Origin: Jackrogersella multiformis
Lineage: Eukaryota; Ascomycota; Sordariomycetes; Xylariales; Hypoxylaceae
DNA: 64,000 nucleotides
NCBI GenBank assembly: GCA_902806575.1
Contig: CADCXD010000001.1
Span: 682,001 to 746,000, forward strand
Direction: 5' to 3'
The translations under genes and the position numbers were made by a program. How positions within the stretch are numbered: the first letter of the stretch is position 1; each line of letters opens with the position of its first letter. The notes under the pieces were generated by a model that saw only the letters and a list, made by a program, of their open reading frames with translations, made no database searches and was not told where the DNA came from. Shown piece after piece: positions 49,189 to 61,003 of the stretch.

Positions 49189-49887
49189 CGAGATCATCGA
49201 TATCTAACACGTTAGACGTAACATGGTGCTGCTGTGCTGAAAATCTATTCTTTCATGAAGGAAATCCTACGGTCCTAGTTAAGGGGTACCTGCGTGATTA
49301 TGCTGCAGAGTAATGGTAAGCCGAAGTCAATAAACACTAAAATCAACGGAAAACTTGGCTTATATAAGTTGCGAAGTCAATAGGGGAAGATAGCCGAATG
49401 TTTGAGGCAGACCGCAAATACCTATGATATCAGACAGGAATCTGGTCAATAAATATGTGATCTATCGTCGACTTTCAAGTGCCAGTAGCCAACAAAGGCA
49501 ACATTATAGCAGGGACCCCGGTAATTGTTATATCGAAGGTACATGAGAAAGACGCACAATAATTAGCCTAAAGATTTTTATCTTCGAAGGTCAGTATAAT
49601 AGTAATCTAACATAATCTAGTAGGGATAGCGATGAGGGAGATTTATATGGCTCCACAAAGTTACTTAAGAGGCAAAGAGACCTAACAGTTAAAGCAGCAA
49701 TTAGGATGGCCTTAGAAGTTATCTGGTTATAAAATTAACAGGCTGTCATATCAGCGATGGGGTTGAAACCTGGCAGGATCTGTCGTCCGTACCGTACGTT
49801 TGATGCTACAAAAACTCCATTTTCCGAACTAACCGTGCAATGCTTTCTCGTTTCGTCGTGATGTATGTCTATTCCAGACGTGGAGCT
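49189..49887. other. 0.7-kb convergent intergenic region
   Basis: AT-rich 3' regions of the reductase and the macro-domain gene; nothing else recognised. Confidence 0.5.
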
Positions 49888-50811
49888 TCACTCATGCCCT
49901 TGCTTCTGCTTCTTTGGCACATGCTCCGAGTCGGCTGGGTCTGTAGTAGGTACACTAGGTAACTGACATGCCTTGGCCTCGGCCTCGGCAGCCTGCTCCT
50001 CGGTAGCCTTCTCCAGCTCGGCCGAGGTTTCGGTGCCCGGGGGGAAGTGGCGACTAGTTTGAAACAGTGATGGTTAATAGATATAGAAGACATAAGTTCA
50101 AATGAAGTTCAGCATCCGGAGGAATTGAAATACGAAAAGAAACGCAAGGTGAAGATCAGAACAGGATACTCACGGAAGAACGTGGCTATAGGCATCTGCA
50201 TCCTTCTGTTCGAATGTAACGAAGATGACCTTATTTAAGCTCTGTCCGTCTTGGCCGTCCATGTATTTTCTGACGGTGTCGCAGGCGATGTAGGCAGCGT
50301 CTATACTCGGGTAGGCATAGATACCGGTGCTTATTGCACTAAAAGCGATCGTCCTCAGACCATTCTGCACAGCGAGCTCCAAGCTGGATCGGTAGCAGCC
50401 TCGGAGGGCGGCCTCGCTTTCGACTGGGTGGGTGTCATCGTAGACGGGGCCGACGGCGTGTATGACCTTGTTGCAAGGAAGGTTATACGCGTCCGTGATC
50501 TTGGAGGAGCCGGTAGAGCAACCGCCTAGAGTGCGACATTCAGCAAGTAGGTTTTTACCAGCAGCGCGATGGATGGCACCATCAACGCCGCCACCGCCAA
50601 GGAGAGAGTTATTGGCGGCATTTACGATGGCATCGACGGACAAGTTGGTAATGTCACCACGGAATATACCGATGCGATCATTGTGCGCAGGAGATGCGCC
50701 TTTGAGGGGGGCGAATCTTGGGGCATCCAGCTTATTGAGCTTGTAGAGAAGGCGGAGAGAAGGGATGTCGGACGCGGGAATGGGAGCCATCCTGACGGCG
50801 GTTCGGAACAT
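49888..50811 (-). CDS. Macro-domain protein (ADP-ribose / O-acetyl-ADP-ribose hydrolase type)
   Basis: Two exons (50811-50174 and 50053-49888) joined in phase 2 by GTGAGT...CTAG give 267 residues. The macro domain spans about residues 45-210: IGIFRGDITNLSVDAIVNAANNSLLGGGGVDGAIHRAAG in overlapping blocks, then VIHAVGPVYDD, and AFSAISTGIYAYP, which forms the second phosphate loop. These match MacroD-type hydrolases that remove mono-ADP-ribose or hydrolyse O-acetyl-ADP-ribose. After the fold come HFPPGTETS and a Glu/Ala-rich, then Lys/Gln-rich tail. The N-terminus carries about 40 residues ahead of the domain that could include a weak mitochondrial or unstructured leader. It is divergent from the HExxH/cytochrome b5 gene across 1 kb. 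Confidence 0.9.
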
Positions 50812-50960
50812 TGGTCGGCTTAAATCACCTATGATATGAGATATGAGGCCTAGGATGCCGCGAGGGGGTATACGATACGTATGTGGCGGGTGACGATGAT
50901 GAGAATTGGTAGATCTCCGTGTGAAGAGGATGTGATGTTCGTTTGGGATTTGATGAATGG

Positions 50961-51021
50961 TGTTCGGTGTTCGGTGTTCGGCGTTTGTTGTTTATTGTTT
51001 ATTGTTTGTTGTTTGTTGTTA
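50961..51021. repeat. TGTTCGG then TTGTTTA/G simple tandem repeats
   Basis: Three TGTTCGG units in a row are followed by about five TTGTTT units with A or G at the seventh position. Confidence 0.85.
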
Positions 51022-51685
51022 GGTATAACTTTGATTTTTTAGAATGCGATTTGTAAAAGTTGATTTGTAGAAATTCTTGGGTTGTCAAATTGTTTGACGA
51101 TACACGCAGACACGTACCTAGGTAAGTACGAGAAATGACGTATAGAAGTGGAGGTTATTTGACTTTATCGATACTATGTAGGTACGAACGTACATATGGA
51201 TGGGATGACCTACATGCAGGTACATACTAGGTGGGTACGTGGGGCTGTTATGTAATCAACGGATGAGTCAGGATAAAGTACGTACATACGTACAAGTACA
51301 TGTTCTATGGTGGTACCTAAGGTAGCAAGATCATCAAAAGCTACGAAATACATACACCAACATCCATTATCTTCAACGCTTTCAACGTACAATAGTAGGT
51401 AGTCAACCTCTAATCCACTCTAGTCCACCCCACCGAGTTCATTGTTTTATATAATTGGCTTTGTCGTGCATATCTATCTAGGTACCTAGGTAGGTACCTA
51501 GGCAGAATCTGCTAGGTGCCAGTTATATTTCTTTGACCAGCAACAAAATGCTGATACCGAAAACGGCGAAGATGTCACATTCCAAGTCCCTATCCGTCGG
51601 TCAATTGATCCAATTAGGTATAATTATCAATAGGTATTATCATGACGATTTCGGCAAATAGCACAACTAGCGTATCCTCAGATTT

Positions 51686-51765
51686 ATCTCTCTACTTTTC
51701 CTCTTCCCTCTCCCTCTTCCCGCTCACTCTCACATTCTCTCCCCTCTTCCTCTGTCTCTCCTCTA
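51686..51765 (+). promoter_or_regulatory. CT-rich tract upstream of the HExxH/cytochrome b5 gene
   Basis: An 80-bp nearly pure pyrimidine stretch ending about 57 bp before the chosen ATG, consistent with a fungal transcription-start region. It is also why the start at 51822 was preferred over the in-frame upstream ATG at 51642, whose extension translates this tract. Confidence 0.45.
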
Positions 51766-51821
51766 AGCACCCATACGTACCTAGCTGCCTGCCCAGGGTA
51801 GGTATTAAAGGTGCAATCGCA

Positions 51822-54800
51822 ATGTCAAAGTCCACGAAAACTCCTTATCCCATACCTCCTCGTCAGATCGAGAATTTGCTCCCTGGCGAATACGCGATCG
51901 ACCTAGGTCCACAACTGGAGGGGCCACCAGTTAATAGGCCTCCGTCACCATTTGCAGAGAAATATGGCGTCTCGTCAATCATATATTGGAGTCATGCGCA
52001 TCCCGACGGCCTAGCTCACTCTGGTTTAGCACCACAACTTCCCTACTTATCCCCTGACGAAATAAGCAAACCTCTACACTCGGCGGATCCCACTGTAATA
52101 CCTAAACCGAGTTACCCTGAACTAGACAGCCTCTTCCGTAGCGAGAGGCAACAGGTTGTAGATCAACGGGGCTTCAGAACCTGGCAACTCCCCGTCTTCA
52201 ATGATGGACTCTATGGTGGATGGTCCCCCGACCTCTCCAAATCAAATTGGGAGCAATGGAATGACTTCAAGACCAAATTAGTCGGCGTGGACGAGGACAA
52301 GTGGCTTGCCTGTTTTAAGAAGCCTCGCTGGTTCGATCTAAGAACTGAACTTCTATCTAAGCTTACGAATCCCATCCCTGGCCTCGATAAAGGCTATGGA
52401 CCCTATCCTCATCGAACATGGTGGAGTGTCGACAACCCTATCATATGGGATTATGTTCGTCTAGCCGTTGAGATCACCAACCGGATCCTTCGTCAAATGT
52501 GTATCGATCGGGATGAGTGGTTCGTCTCCTTGTTTTCACTATGTTATATTGCCAGTTGACTTATTTTCAGCCAAGGCTTGATACAATCTTATTCACTAGG
52601 CCGATATTTATCGGAAATGATCCTGCCCTGAATTTGAGAAATAGGTCCGGCAAATACAGATGGGTCCCTCGTCCAAAAAATCAAAGAGCAACGGCTGATC
52701 AGCTCCTGGAAAGACTTCAACAACGGACAGCAAAGGATATCATATGTTCCTTTACCGATGAAACATCATCTGTAGGTTGTCTAGGCGTAACAACGAGAGC
52801 ACTATCGAGGACTGCTTGCGTTATGATGTTTAATGTAGGCGGCTGCCTGCGGCCCTATTTCGAGTACGACACAACGGTCTATGAAAGATGCAGAGTCCTA
52901 CTCAATTTCGTTTTTGTGGTATGAAGCCCGTCTTTAGTAATGCTCGTGACGTCAACAGCTAACTTTTTCATTGCCGTATAGATGCTCCATGAATTTTCGG
53001 TACGCATTGGACATCTTTTCCACGTCTACCTAACAAAGGTGCATAAAAAAGGCTAATTAGACGGAACGATTAGCACATGCTTTACTTCACTTACAATAGT
53101 CTAGGGACATCTCCAGATATTGATGAACCAGTGAGATCTCTACAACACTTGTAATCATTTATATCAGCTAAAAAAAGACTTATCTTTTCTCTAGTTCTAC
53201 GACGGCGAGTGGATTGCCGAAGGCGGCTTTTCGTTAGAGAAGCGTATTTTTGGTGGACCAATCACTTCTCTGCCGCTAGAGAATTTCATCAAAGGGGTGT
53301 CTAGGGGCTATAATACCCACCATACTCGTGAACAGTTTCCTGATGTGCAATGGTTTGCATCAGACAGGTTTACTGAAGGTTATGCTAAAGCTAGACACGA
53401 AAAAGACAAAACCCACAACTACGCAATCCCCACCATCTGGCTCTCAGGAATAGTTTGTGAGAATTTCTGGACGGAAATCGTGGGTATACACGGAACTAAA
53501 GCCTTCAAGATACCTAGAGTCTTCGGTGCCGAATATTTTCAGCTACCATATTACCTGCTAAACTCTTATACCAGCCGTCCCATCAAACAACCATCCTTAG
53601 ACCAAATTGCACAGCTAGCGCCGGGTTTGGAGAGATGGCACATAAGATGGCAAGAAAGGCAAAGGGAATGGGATACCAAGAGGCCGTGGTACCGTGATGA
53701 GTACAAATCATGGCAGCTTCTACCTTGGGCCCAAATTCATCTTTTAAGAAACCAAATTGACTCCTTTATTTACTTTCATGCCAGAAGAGATTTGGGGGAA
53801 TGCCGAAAATTAGTAACGAGTCTCTATAACATAGTACCCAACATAACAAATTCGAGGCCAATGAAGCGAACCCCGGAAAACTCGGCGCTCGAGTTGTTCT
53901 ATCTGATATCTTTATTAATGTTATATTCCCGTATGTTGAACTACCCCCTCTTTTTTTTTCAAAAAAAATACATCACCTTAGCTTAATTGCCTATCCCCTT
54001 CCATATTCGCTATAAGGGACTATAAGCTGTCAGGATAGATATCGTCGGCCGGCCTCAGCTATAGCTATAGCTATAGATTAAGGACATCGGTAGTTACTAA
54101 CTCTCTGATCTTTAGTGCCGTTTACCCCGTGGAATGACATTGTCAAACAGATGGATTCTTATTTTGTCACGATTTGGCCAAACTCCACTACGAGTCCAAC
54201 ATGGTGGCATCCCTGGGCAGAAGATTTAGTCGAAACTCCCAAAGCAAGCCAGAATATTTCAAAGATCCCAAACCCAGCAGGACAAAGTCTGGAAGCAAAG
54301 CAGTTAGCATCGGACGCAGTAGCATACTTAGGAAAAGAGTTAGCACTAGCACTAGACTTAGACTTAGTCCCGAAAGAAAGTCAGCCAACTAAAGCCCCGC
54401 CTATAGCAATAGGCCCAATCAGAACGCTTGACGTTCCGAATCAGATTATTCCAGCTCCCAAATTATTCAGTACTCACGATAAACTCATGGAACATATTGA
54501 AGTCGTACTATGGAATATTGAAATTGGTCAAGGTGGCCCACTGTAAGTCATGTTATACTTATTTCACTCAGTAATTACATCATGTATATGTCTAATTTTG
54601 GAATATAGATCGTGGTTGCAAGGTATTATCGACTGTCTCGTAACGTTATCAGAGGAACGTCAACAAAACATCGATTCTGATACGTGGGCAAACTTCACAT
54701 TTACTGTCCCACCCTATGAACCGGGTTGGGTTGTAGCGAATGATATATTCCGCCCGTTTAACATACCTATATCATTAAGATACAGTCCTGTGACTCCTTG

Positions 54801-56623
54801 GCAGAGTAAGGCCCCAGGTCCATATTATTACGACTCCCCGCCTAGCAGCCCCGCACCGGCAACTACGGCTGGCCCTCTAGGCAGGGTAGGACCCAAAATG
54901 TTCCTCTCTAGAACACTACATGCAATTAGAGTCTATCCTCGATACTTTTACATCAGCGCCGTAGCAAATAATAGGAATCTTGATGATGCTTGGGTAGTTG
55001 AACCGGATGATGTATCCGGGTTCGATGTTTTCAACATCACGGGCAAGTTGACTCCACCCGACCTACCGATTTTGAGCTTTGCCACTGACTGCCGTCGATC
55101 ATTAGAAACGCTAAAAAGGTTCAGAGCTACAGAGAACGACTATCGTACCATTGTGACACTAGGGCCCCATGGTCCAACATTAATATCCGGAGACGGCAGA
55201 GCCGAGGCCGTCCGTAAAGAATTCAAAGCCTCAATCCAACCACTTGGAAAGCTGGTGCTTCTTCGGCGTATAGAAGAGATTGCAGAAGCTAATGGGCAGA
55301 ATGGACAACCTGCCTGGACCAGTTGGGGAGCGCATATCTACGATATTACAAGTTCGTCATCATCATAAATTTCGTTATTATATATATATATAGGTACTAA
55401 CTTGGCTTGAGACTTTCCTTCTCAATCACCCGAAGAGCGTGCACGACTCGATCGGAGTGCTGGTGGACCAGTATCCAGGGATCCTATGAGATCAAGTGAC
55501 CAGGAATCCGAGTTCCAGAACCGTCTAAGCCCCTATATGTGTGGATGTCTCGACTTGCCACCATCGGGAGGGCGGACTTTGAGGCACTTCACCCCACGCA
55601 TGCTGCGATGGTACGATAGTCCTGGCCTCGGAGTCTATATGGCATTAGGCGGTACAGTTTTCGATATCTCAAGTAAGTCACACTGTGCTGTAAGAGGCGA
55701 TGTCGAAACTACTACTAACAATGTCTAGCCTATTTGAATTTCCATCCCGGCGGTAGCCAGATACTCTCCCGCTGCGTCGGGCGAGACGCTACCCATGAGT
55801 TTGAGCAGTATCACAGTCTCGCGATAATGGAAGTAAGCAGCTATCACAAATCCTCCCCTTTCACACACTACGGACTGACCATCATCAATGCAGTCTTACG
55901 AAAATATGATAGTTGGTCACCTTGTTCCAGAGATTGAACTAAAGGACATAGAAGAGAATCACGTTATGGTCCACAATTGGATATTTGATATATCTAGTAT
56001 TATTCCCGCCCCTTAGCTCCTGAGTCAATCAACGTACTAACTCGTCATTTCTTTCAAAGCGCTTGCAAATGACGACCCAGGACTCTTTGAGATTCTTCGT
56101 AAATATGTTGGTATAGACACAACAGCCGCCGTAGAGAGTCGAGAGCCCAGCGCAGATGCTCTAATCAACTTATTCATATCGAAGAAAGAACTCATTGTTG
56201 CCGGCTTAGCTAAAACGCATTTACCAGATATACCCAACGGCGAATTCATCAAATATAACGATCACCGTAGTCAGCTGGGGGCACTTGTCTCAGTCAATAA
56301 TTTAGTGTACAACGTTACGGGTATGCTCGCCTTCTAAAGTGCTTCGTTGCAATCAAATCTCACATTGAGAATGAACTATTGACTCACTCACTCACTCTTT
56401 AGATCTCATGCGGTATCCCGAATACTACGAGCAGGAAATAGTGTCTCATTGGGCTGGAAAGGAACTGATAGATCCAAGATTGGCTTTGTGGCTGGCAACA
56501 AACTTCGAGGCTCGTTGCATAGGAAGACTCAGTCAAGGGCTAGCCTGGGAAGAAACGGCGATGGATGTCGATATTCTTGACGTATCAAAAGAACGAGAAG
56601 GTCCTATTAACAGTATTATATAA
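51822..56623 (+). CDS. Novel multidomain protein: HExxH metallopeptidase-like region plus C-terminal cytochrome b5-like domain
   Basis: Twelve exons (51822-52523, 52571-52918, 52982-52999, 53074-53130, 53195-53930, 54116-54542, 54609-55351, 55412-55672, 55729-55832, 55894-55996, 56060-56320, 56403-56623) close to 1326 residues. LHEFSH at 352-357 is a zinc-binding HExxH motif; its last His is on the next exon. It is followed by DEPFYDGEWIAEGGFSLE (Glu384 or Glu390 could be a third ligand). From about 1085, TVFDISTYLNFHPGGSQIL and DATHEFEQYHS form a cytochrome b5-like fold with His1103 and His1126 as likely heme ligands. Weaker look-alikes occur before it (HIYDITNF near 1005) and after it (WIFDIS, LVYNVT). 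No signal peptide seen. The exon 1 donor (GTCTCC) is poor and uncertain; the rest have good signals. Function unknown. Confidence 0.7.
54056..54076. repeat. (AGCTAT)n short repeat in an intron
   Basis: Three and a half AGCTAT units within intron 5 of the HExxH/cytochrome b5 gene. Confidence 0.8.
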
Positions 56624-56834
56624 CTTAGATAGCTTATTTGAAATTTTGAGATTGAATTCTGGATAATGCTGAAGTCTGGCAATATTTACTTGCGTGAAGA
56701 TCTTAGCCTGGATTAATAAGGGCTATTCTGAAGTTACTTGACATAAACTATGTCCATTGAGATCCAACAGCTCTACCAAATTTAAATAGGTACCGAGAGC
56801 ACGGATAGATAGAACATGCGTACCTAGGCCTGCC

Positions 56835-57458
56835 TCACATGATATTTCTAACTCTTGAAACCCCATCTTGAAACTCGGAAGCAGTAACAACGTATCCCAT
56901 ATGGTTAAGCAGATTTCCCACCATAGTATCATGCATACCCTCCTTCGGATCGGCGCAGCCATCAGAGATGACTGTCACTACGTACTCGGCGTCGGTGGCT
57001 GCAACCGCAGTTCTCATCACACATCCGGACGTGCTCAACCCCGTAAGCACAAGCGACCTGATCCCATTGCTGTGTAGGAAATCTTGCAACCCTGGCGATT
57101 TCAGGGCAGAAACATGGCCCGGCCTTCTGACGAATGTGACGTCGCCACCGCCGCCTCCAGACAGCTCGGTAGGCTCTTCGCCGCCGCCTTGTTTCATCGC
57201 AGAAAGAAACCCCGCGAGCCGATCACGGGCCTTGCAGGTTGGAAAAGGCACGGCGTCGACGTCGATCAGGCCGTGTATCACACGGATGCCCTGCGACTGG
57301 GCCCAAGTCCTCATCTTGACCGCGACGTCTAGAGCTGCGCGGGCTTCTGGCCCGCCGGCCATTTCGACGAACATGGAGTGGAAGTCCAGAAGAAGCAGGG
57401 CTGTCTGGGATGGTCCATAGTGGCCAGGGGTGGATTTGTCTGTTGTATTGTCGAACAT
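56835..57458 (-). CDS. Isochorismatase-like cysteine hydrolase
   Basis: A single 207-residue exon. Asp25 in ALLLLDFHSMF and Cys146 in LTGLSTSGCVMRTA are the catalytic Asp and nucleophilic Cys of the family, with a cis-peptide-type VTG-like turn before the Cys. The family's usual catalytic Lys, found in a KP or KxxxSAF context, seems to be Arg112 here (VRRPGHVSAL), so activity is in doubt or the Lys is replaced by another nearby. A Gly-rich insert (residues 91-105) precedes it. Family members hydrolyse isochorismate, nicotinamide or other small amides; some fungal ones are secreted effectors, but no signal peptide is present. It sits 212 bp downstream of, and convergent with, the HExxH/cytochrome b5 gene. 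Confidence 0.85.
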   Translation of the reverse strand: MFDNTTDKSTPGHYGPSQTALLLLDFHSMFVEMAGGPEARAALDVAVKMRTWAQSQGIRVIHGLIDVDAVPFPTCKARDRLAGFLSAMKQGGGEEPTELSGGGGGDVTFVRRPGHVSALKSPGLQDFLHSNGIRSLVLTGLSTSGCVMRTAVAATDAEYVVTVISDGCADPKEGMHDTMVGNLLNHMGYVVTASEFQDGVSRVRNIM

Positions 57459-58286
57459 AGCTGTGAGTGCGGTCTTGATGGACCTCGGTCGAGTTGCTGT
57501 TTCGGTAGAATTTACAATGAGTATGTCTTTTTGTTTTTATTGCCACGGCATCTTTTAATGGGAAACTTCTTTCGATAGCAAGGTAATAAATATTTATATA
57601 AGTTTCAACTCTTCTCATCGGGATGATCGTCAGCCGAACTCGGCTCCGGTATACTTACCGGTTACAGTGGGAAATCCGTGTTCGCTTCCGAAGTTAAAAT
57701 CCAAATCATAAGCTGCGACCAGGTTTAATAGAGCTGGCCGTAACGTATAGCGGACGATAACGATAAAGTTGATGAACCGTTAAAATAAATGAGTTATTTC
57801 TATTTACGTTATATTTAATTGAATTGACGCCTTAACGGATTCTCCGTTATCGACCGTCTATAGCCCGCTTTACAGTGTGTTCTCGGGCGGACCGCCATGG
57901 CCATTCTTCATTCTTGTCTCCTTTAATACATTTAGGTTAAGCTCTAGCACTGACTGCACACAAAGTTCGTCTTGTGCCCTGGCGTACCTAGGTGCTTCAC
58001 TAACAGAACGATAGGCGAACCTTTTATTGTGCAGCCAGTGCTTTTAATAAAAGCTCTTCTAGGTAATGTAAAATATTTACAATACAACATCCATCCCATT
58101 ACCCACACATACTATTCTCTCCAGAACTAACCTAGTCTTCAACAAAAATAATCCGAAGGGATCTTGATAGACCTCGATTCCGCAATACCTAGAGGTAGCG
58201 GAAGGATCAGAAACCGAGCTTGGAATTACTACAGTGGCACCCGACCGACCATTTGTGGCTATTACTAGGTATTGCCGGCTACTAAG
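57459..58286. other. 0.8-kb divergent intergenic region
   Basis: Promoters of the isochorismatase-like gene and the AT-hook-like gene; AT-rich with no further features recognised. Confidence 0.5.
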
Positions 58287-59648
58287 ATGCCTCGTGACAG
58301 GATTTGCCGGGACGGATTCGAGTTCGCCTATGATCGATTCCTTGCGCTCCCCGGTCGCGTCGACCGCGTTGAATCATCAGCTCTCCGAGAAATGTTTCTG
58401 CCCAAGCTTACTCCGGCAGCGAACAAAGTGCTGCGGGACCAGCATGCTTTCGTGCAAGGTCAACCCAAGCATTATGGCGTGGAATACGATGAGGATGAGC
58501 TAATCGGCAACGGAACCAACCTCTTGAAAAAATTGCTTAAGGCGGGAAAGGTGAGTGTGATGTCTCTCAAGAAATATCTCTAATGTACCTACTAAGATGA
58601 TTAGCTGGACCAAGTGCCTGGCAAGATTGAGAAGTTGAGAGCCGAGCTATCCGACGAGTGGCATAACCAGCTGACGATGGAGGAGCTGGTTGAGACGGCA
58701 CCGGAATGGCTGTTGAACAAACATTTCTTGAATTTGTCGGGCAAGCCTGATCGATCCAAGACTACTGATGTTCTGGTCTTACCCCTACCTCCAGGGAGCA
58801 CTTACCGCGCGGGCAAAATTATAGACCTTGTGAACGGGATCAACGGCTTAAACCACGAGAGGCATGGCGACTCTCTTTACGTGGGTTGGGATCCTGCTAA
58901 GGTGGGTGACGCAGCTGAAGGCCACTTCGACAGACTGCAGCGGCAGACGCAAAGGGAACAAGAGGCCAGGAATCGGGAACGGCAGGCGACCCATTCGGAG
59001 TACCTTCGGAGAGCTCAGCTAGGTGATCGGGAGAAATCCTGGTCGCCTGTTGGGAGTTATATCGTCGATTGCAACGCTATCGAGAAAGAGTGGCCCGACT
59101 CTGCCGATAACATGAGACTTAATATACACAAGACGGACGAACATGGCATCTTCGAGGCCAATTTCGATTTTGGTGTCATTAAAGGTATGATGATCCTATG
59201 CGCCCGCAAGACAGACTTGGATCGATACTGCGCTCGGCTGGACCATGAAGACGATCGACGTTACAAAGGATACTTTGAGGATGATGAAGACGACCAGGAT
59301 GAAGAGGATAGTCAGACCTTGAAATCCAAAAGACCTGCAAAGCGTGGCAGGGGACGTCCACCAAAGAAGGCCAGAGGGCAGAGTGGCGGATCGAAAACGT
59401 TCTTCCTACTGTTGAAGGGCAGAGAAACTGGCGAGGGGCAGATCCTAACAACCGCGGAAGAAGGAACTGCCAAATTCAAGGACTCGAAGTTCGCTAGCTT
59501 CACTGGAAAGGTGGACATCGGCTTTGTCGGCAGAGACGTATCGTTTTCTGCCCGCAAAGTATCTGATATCGCCGGACCTCGCGTTAATTCTTGGAGCAAC
59601 TATTCGGAAGCCGCCTACGAGCGTGCGAGACAATCGCGCTGGCGTTAA
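58287..59648 (+). CDS. Conserved fungal hypothetical protein with AT-hook-like motif
   Basis: Two exons (58287-58550, 58605-59648) joined in phase 0 by GTGAGT...TTAG give 435 residues. N-terminal half: FAYDRFLALPGRVDRV, FLPKLTPAANKVLRDQHAF and KPDRSKTTDVLVLPLPPGS, with a charged helix rich in Glu/Arg/Gln (about residues 205-240). The middle reads YIVDCNAIEKEWPD and EANFDFGVIKGMMILC. An acidic run (DDEDDQDEEDSQ) and a basic KRPAKRGRGRPPKKARG follow; the GRGRPP core is AT-hook-like and the Lys/Arg cluster could act as a nuclear signal. The end is conserved-looking up to SRWR. I remember similar fungal proteins of unknown function. A nuclear, DNA-associated role is inference. Confidence 0.78.
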
Positions 59649-60564
59649 TTGCGGTCGTCTCCAGCGTAAGCGGAAGCCTAGCAGAACTCTGTTCTAGTCT
59701 CACTAGCAGAATCCGTCGTAAAGTCTCAACGGCCTATTAATACAATCAATCCCCTTATGTTTGGTTACGAATGATCACCATGGTATTGATAAAGAAATAT
59801 AATTGGCTGATATAATATTGATATGTCATATTGTTGTATTTATTGAAACCTGACATATCGTATTAGATTATAATAGGGGTAAGGGGTCGCTCACTGTAGT
59901 TTGACAATTAAGAGGTGGGATTTATGTCGAAAATACTTTAGGTTCACTTATCATGATTCTTTACCTAGGTACCTGCGTTAATGCCAGATTAACAGCTTTG
60001 TAAAAAAATTGGTAACCAAATTCTTAGTCTTCCTCGTCGAGCCGACGACGTCGACTAGGTATCTGCCGCATCAAATGTAGTTCATATACGGTTGCCGACA
60101 ACCAATTCATGGGCAACTAGTTCCTAGCGTGAGGAGAGATGCGGGACCATCAATCCACAGGGCTAGCATTGGTTCCTCAATAACTGCCGCCGCCCCTTGT
60201 TCGGGTGCTTAGCACATCGTGGAGAAGCTCTAAAATAACGCCGTGGTATGGCTAATACCGGGGGAAAGAGAACAGGTTTGATTCCTGTTAGCCTAGCGCT
60301 ATTAGTATCTCGCTGATAACTCAATTAAGAGTAGATATCCCCATAATGGGGAGAACCCGCAATAAGTCTAAGTGCTCAACATAATGATTGGCCCAATCTA
60401 TATGCAGGTCTGAATAGCATCACAAGTAATTAGTTAGGCTGCTTCGTCTAACCTCCAGGGCTCTTTGGTGACCTAAAAGGAGATACTAGTGGAGATAGTT
60501 CAACTTGCTCCTAGTAACTTAACCTTTAATATAACAAGAATGGCACTCATAGCCTGCATCTATT

Positions 60565-60894
60565 TCAACACTTGGACTTGAAGCCGCGAGCTTCGAGCGC
60601 TCTTCTTAGGTCCGACTCTTGAAATCCTTCTAAAGGCAGCAATGCTGTAATAGGGCCTTCTTTCCCACGCGTGAGCCAGTGAGCGTGATGCAAGGTATCG
60701 ACGTGCGGCATGGAGATCCAGATAGACGCGACGGTGATACCGCCAGGATTCAGTGTCCCGTAGACTTGCTTGGCAGCCGCGTCGTGGTCACCCAAAAAGT
60801 GGAAGGCGAAAGTAGGGAAGTGGTGAGTGAATATGTCGTCCAGGAATGTAAGTTCTTGCGCAGACATAATGGCGGTGCTCACAGGACGGTTCAT
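60565..60894 (-). pseudogene. SAM-dependent methyltransferase C-terminal fragment
   Basis: An open frame of 109 codons contains DDIFTHHFPTFAFHFLGDHD, YGTLNPGGITVASIW, MPHVDTLHHAHWLTRGK and ESDLRRALEARGF. These match the post-cofactor half of fungal class I methyltransferases (TLKPGG strand, HAHW segment). The SAM-binding N-terminal part is absent from the DNA upstream, and the frame ends earlier than relatives do. An acceptor-like CTGTAG precedes the frame, suggesting it was once an internal exon. Reads as a truncated remnant, probably of a secondary-metabolism methyltransferase. Confidence 0.5.
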
Positions 60895-61003
60895 GCTACA
60901 GTATTAGATGACCATTAGAATTTGTTGTAGAGAGAGTTGTCCTATATGTATGTCAGAAAGTCCTTTTGCTACTAATACCTTCAGCTCATTATGTATTTCA
61001 TAC

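Larger units (their letters stand above)
50812..51821. promoter_or_regulatory. Divergent promoter region with simple repeats
   Basis: Lies between the macro-domain gene and the HExxH/cytochrome b5 gene. It has TGTTCGG repeats (50961-50981) running into TTGTTTA/TTGTTTG repeats (50984-51021), then a cluster of TACGTACATA and TAGGTACCTAGGTA copies (51115-51500). Confidence 0.5.

Noticed and set aside
60236..60300. tRNA-like GGTTTGATTCC with short stem
   Set aside because: No matching acceptor strand or anticodon arm nearby and the B-box departs from consensus; considered chance.
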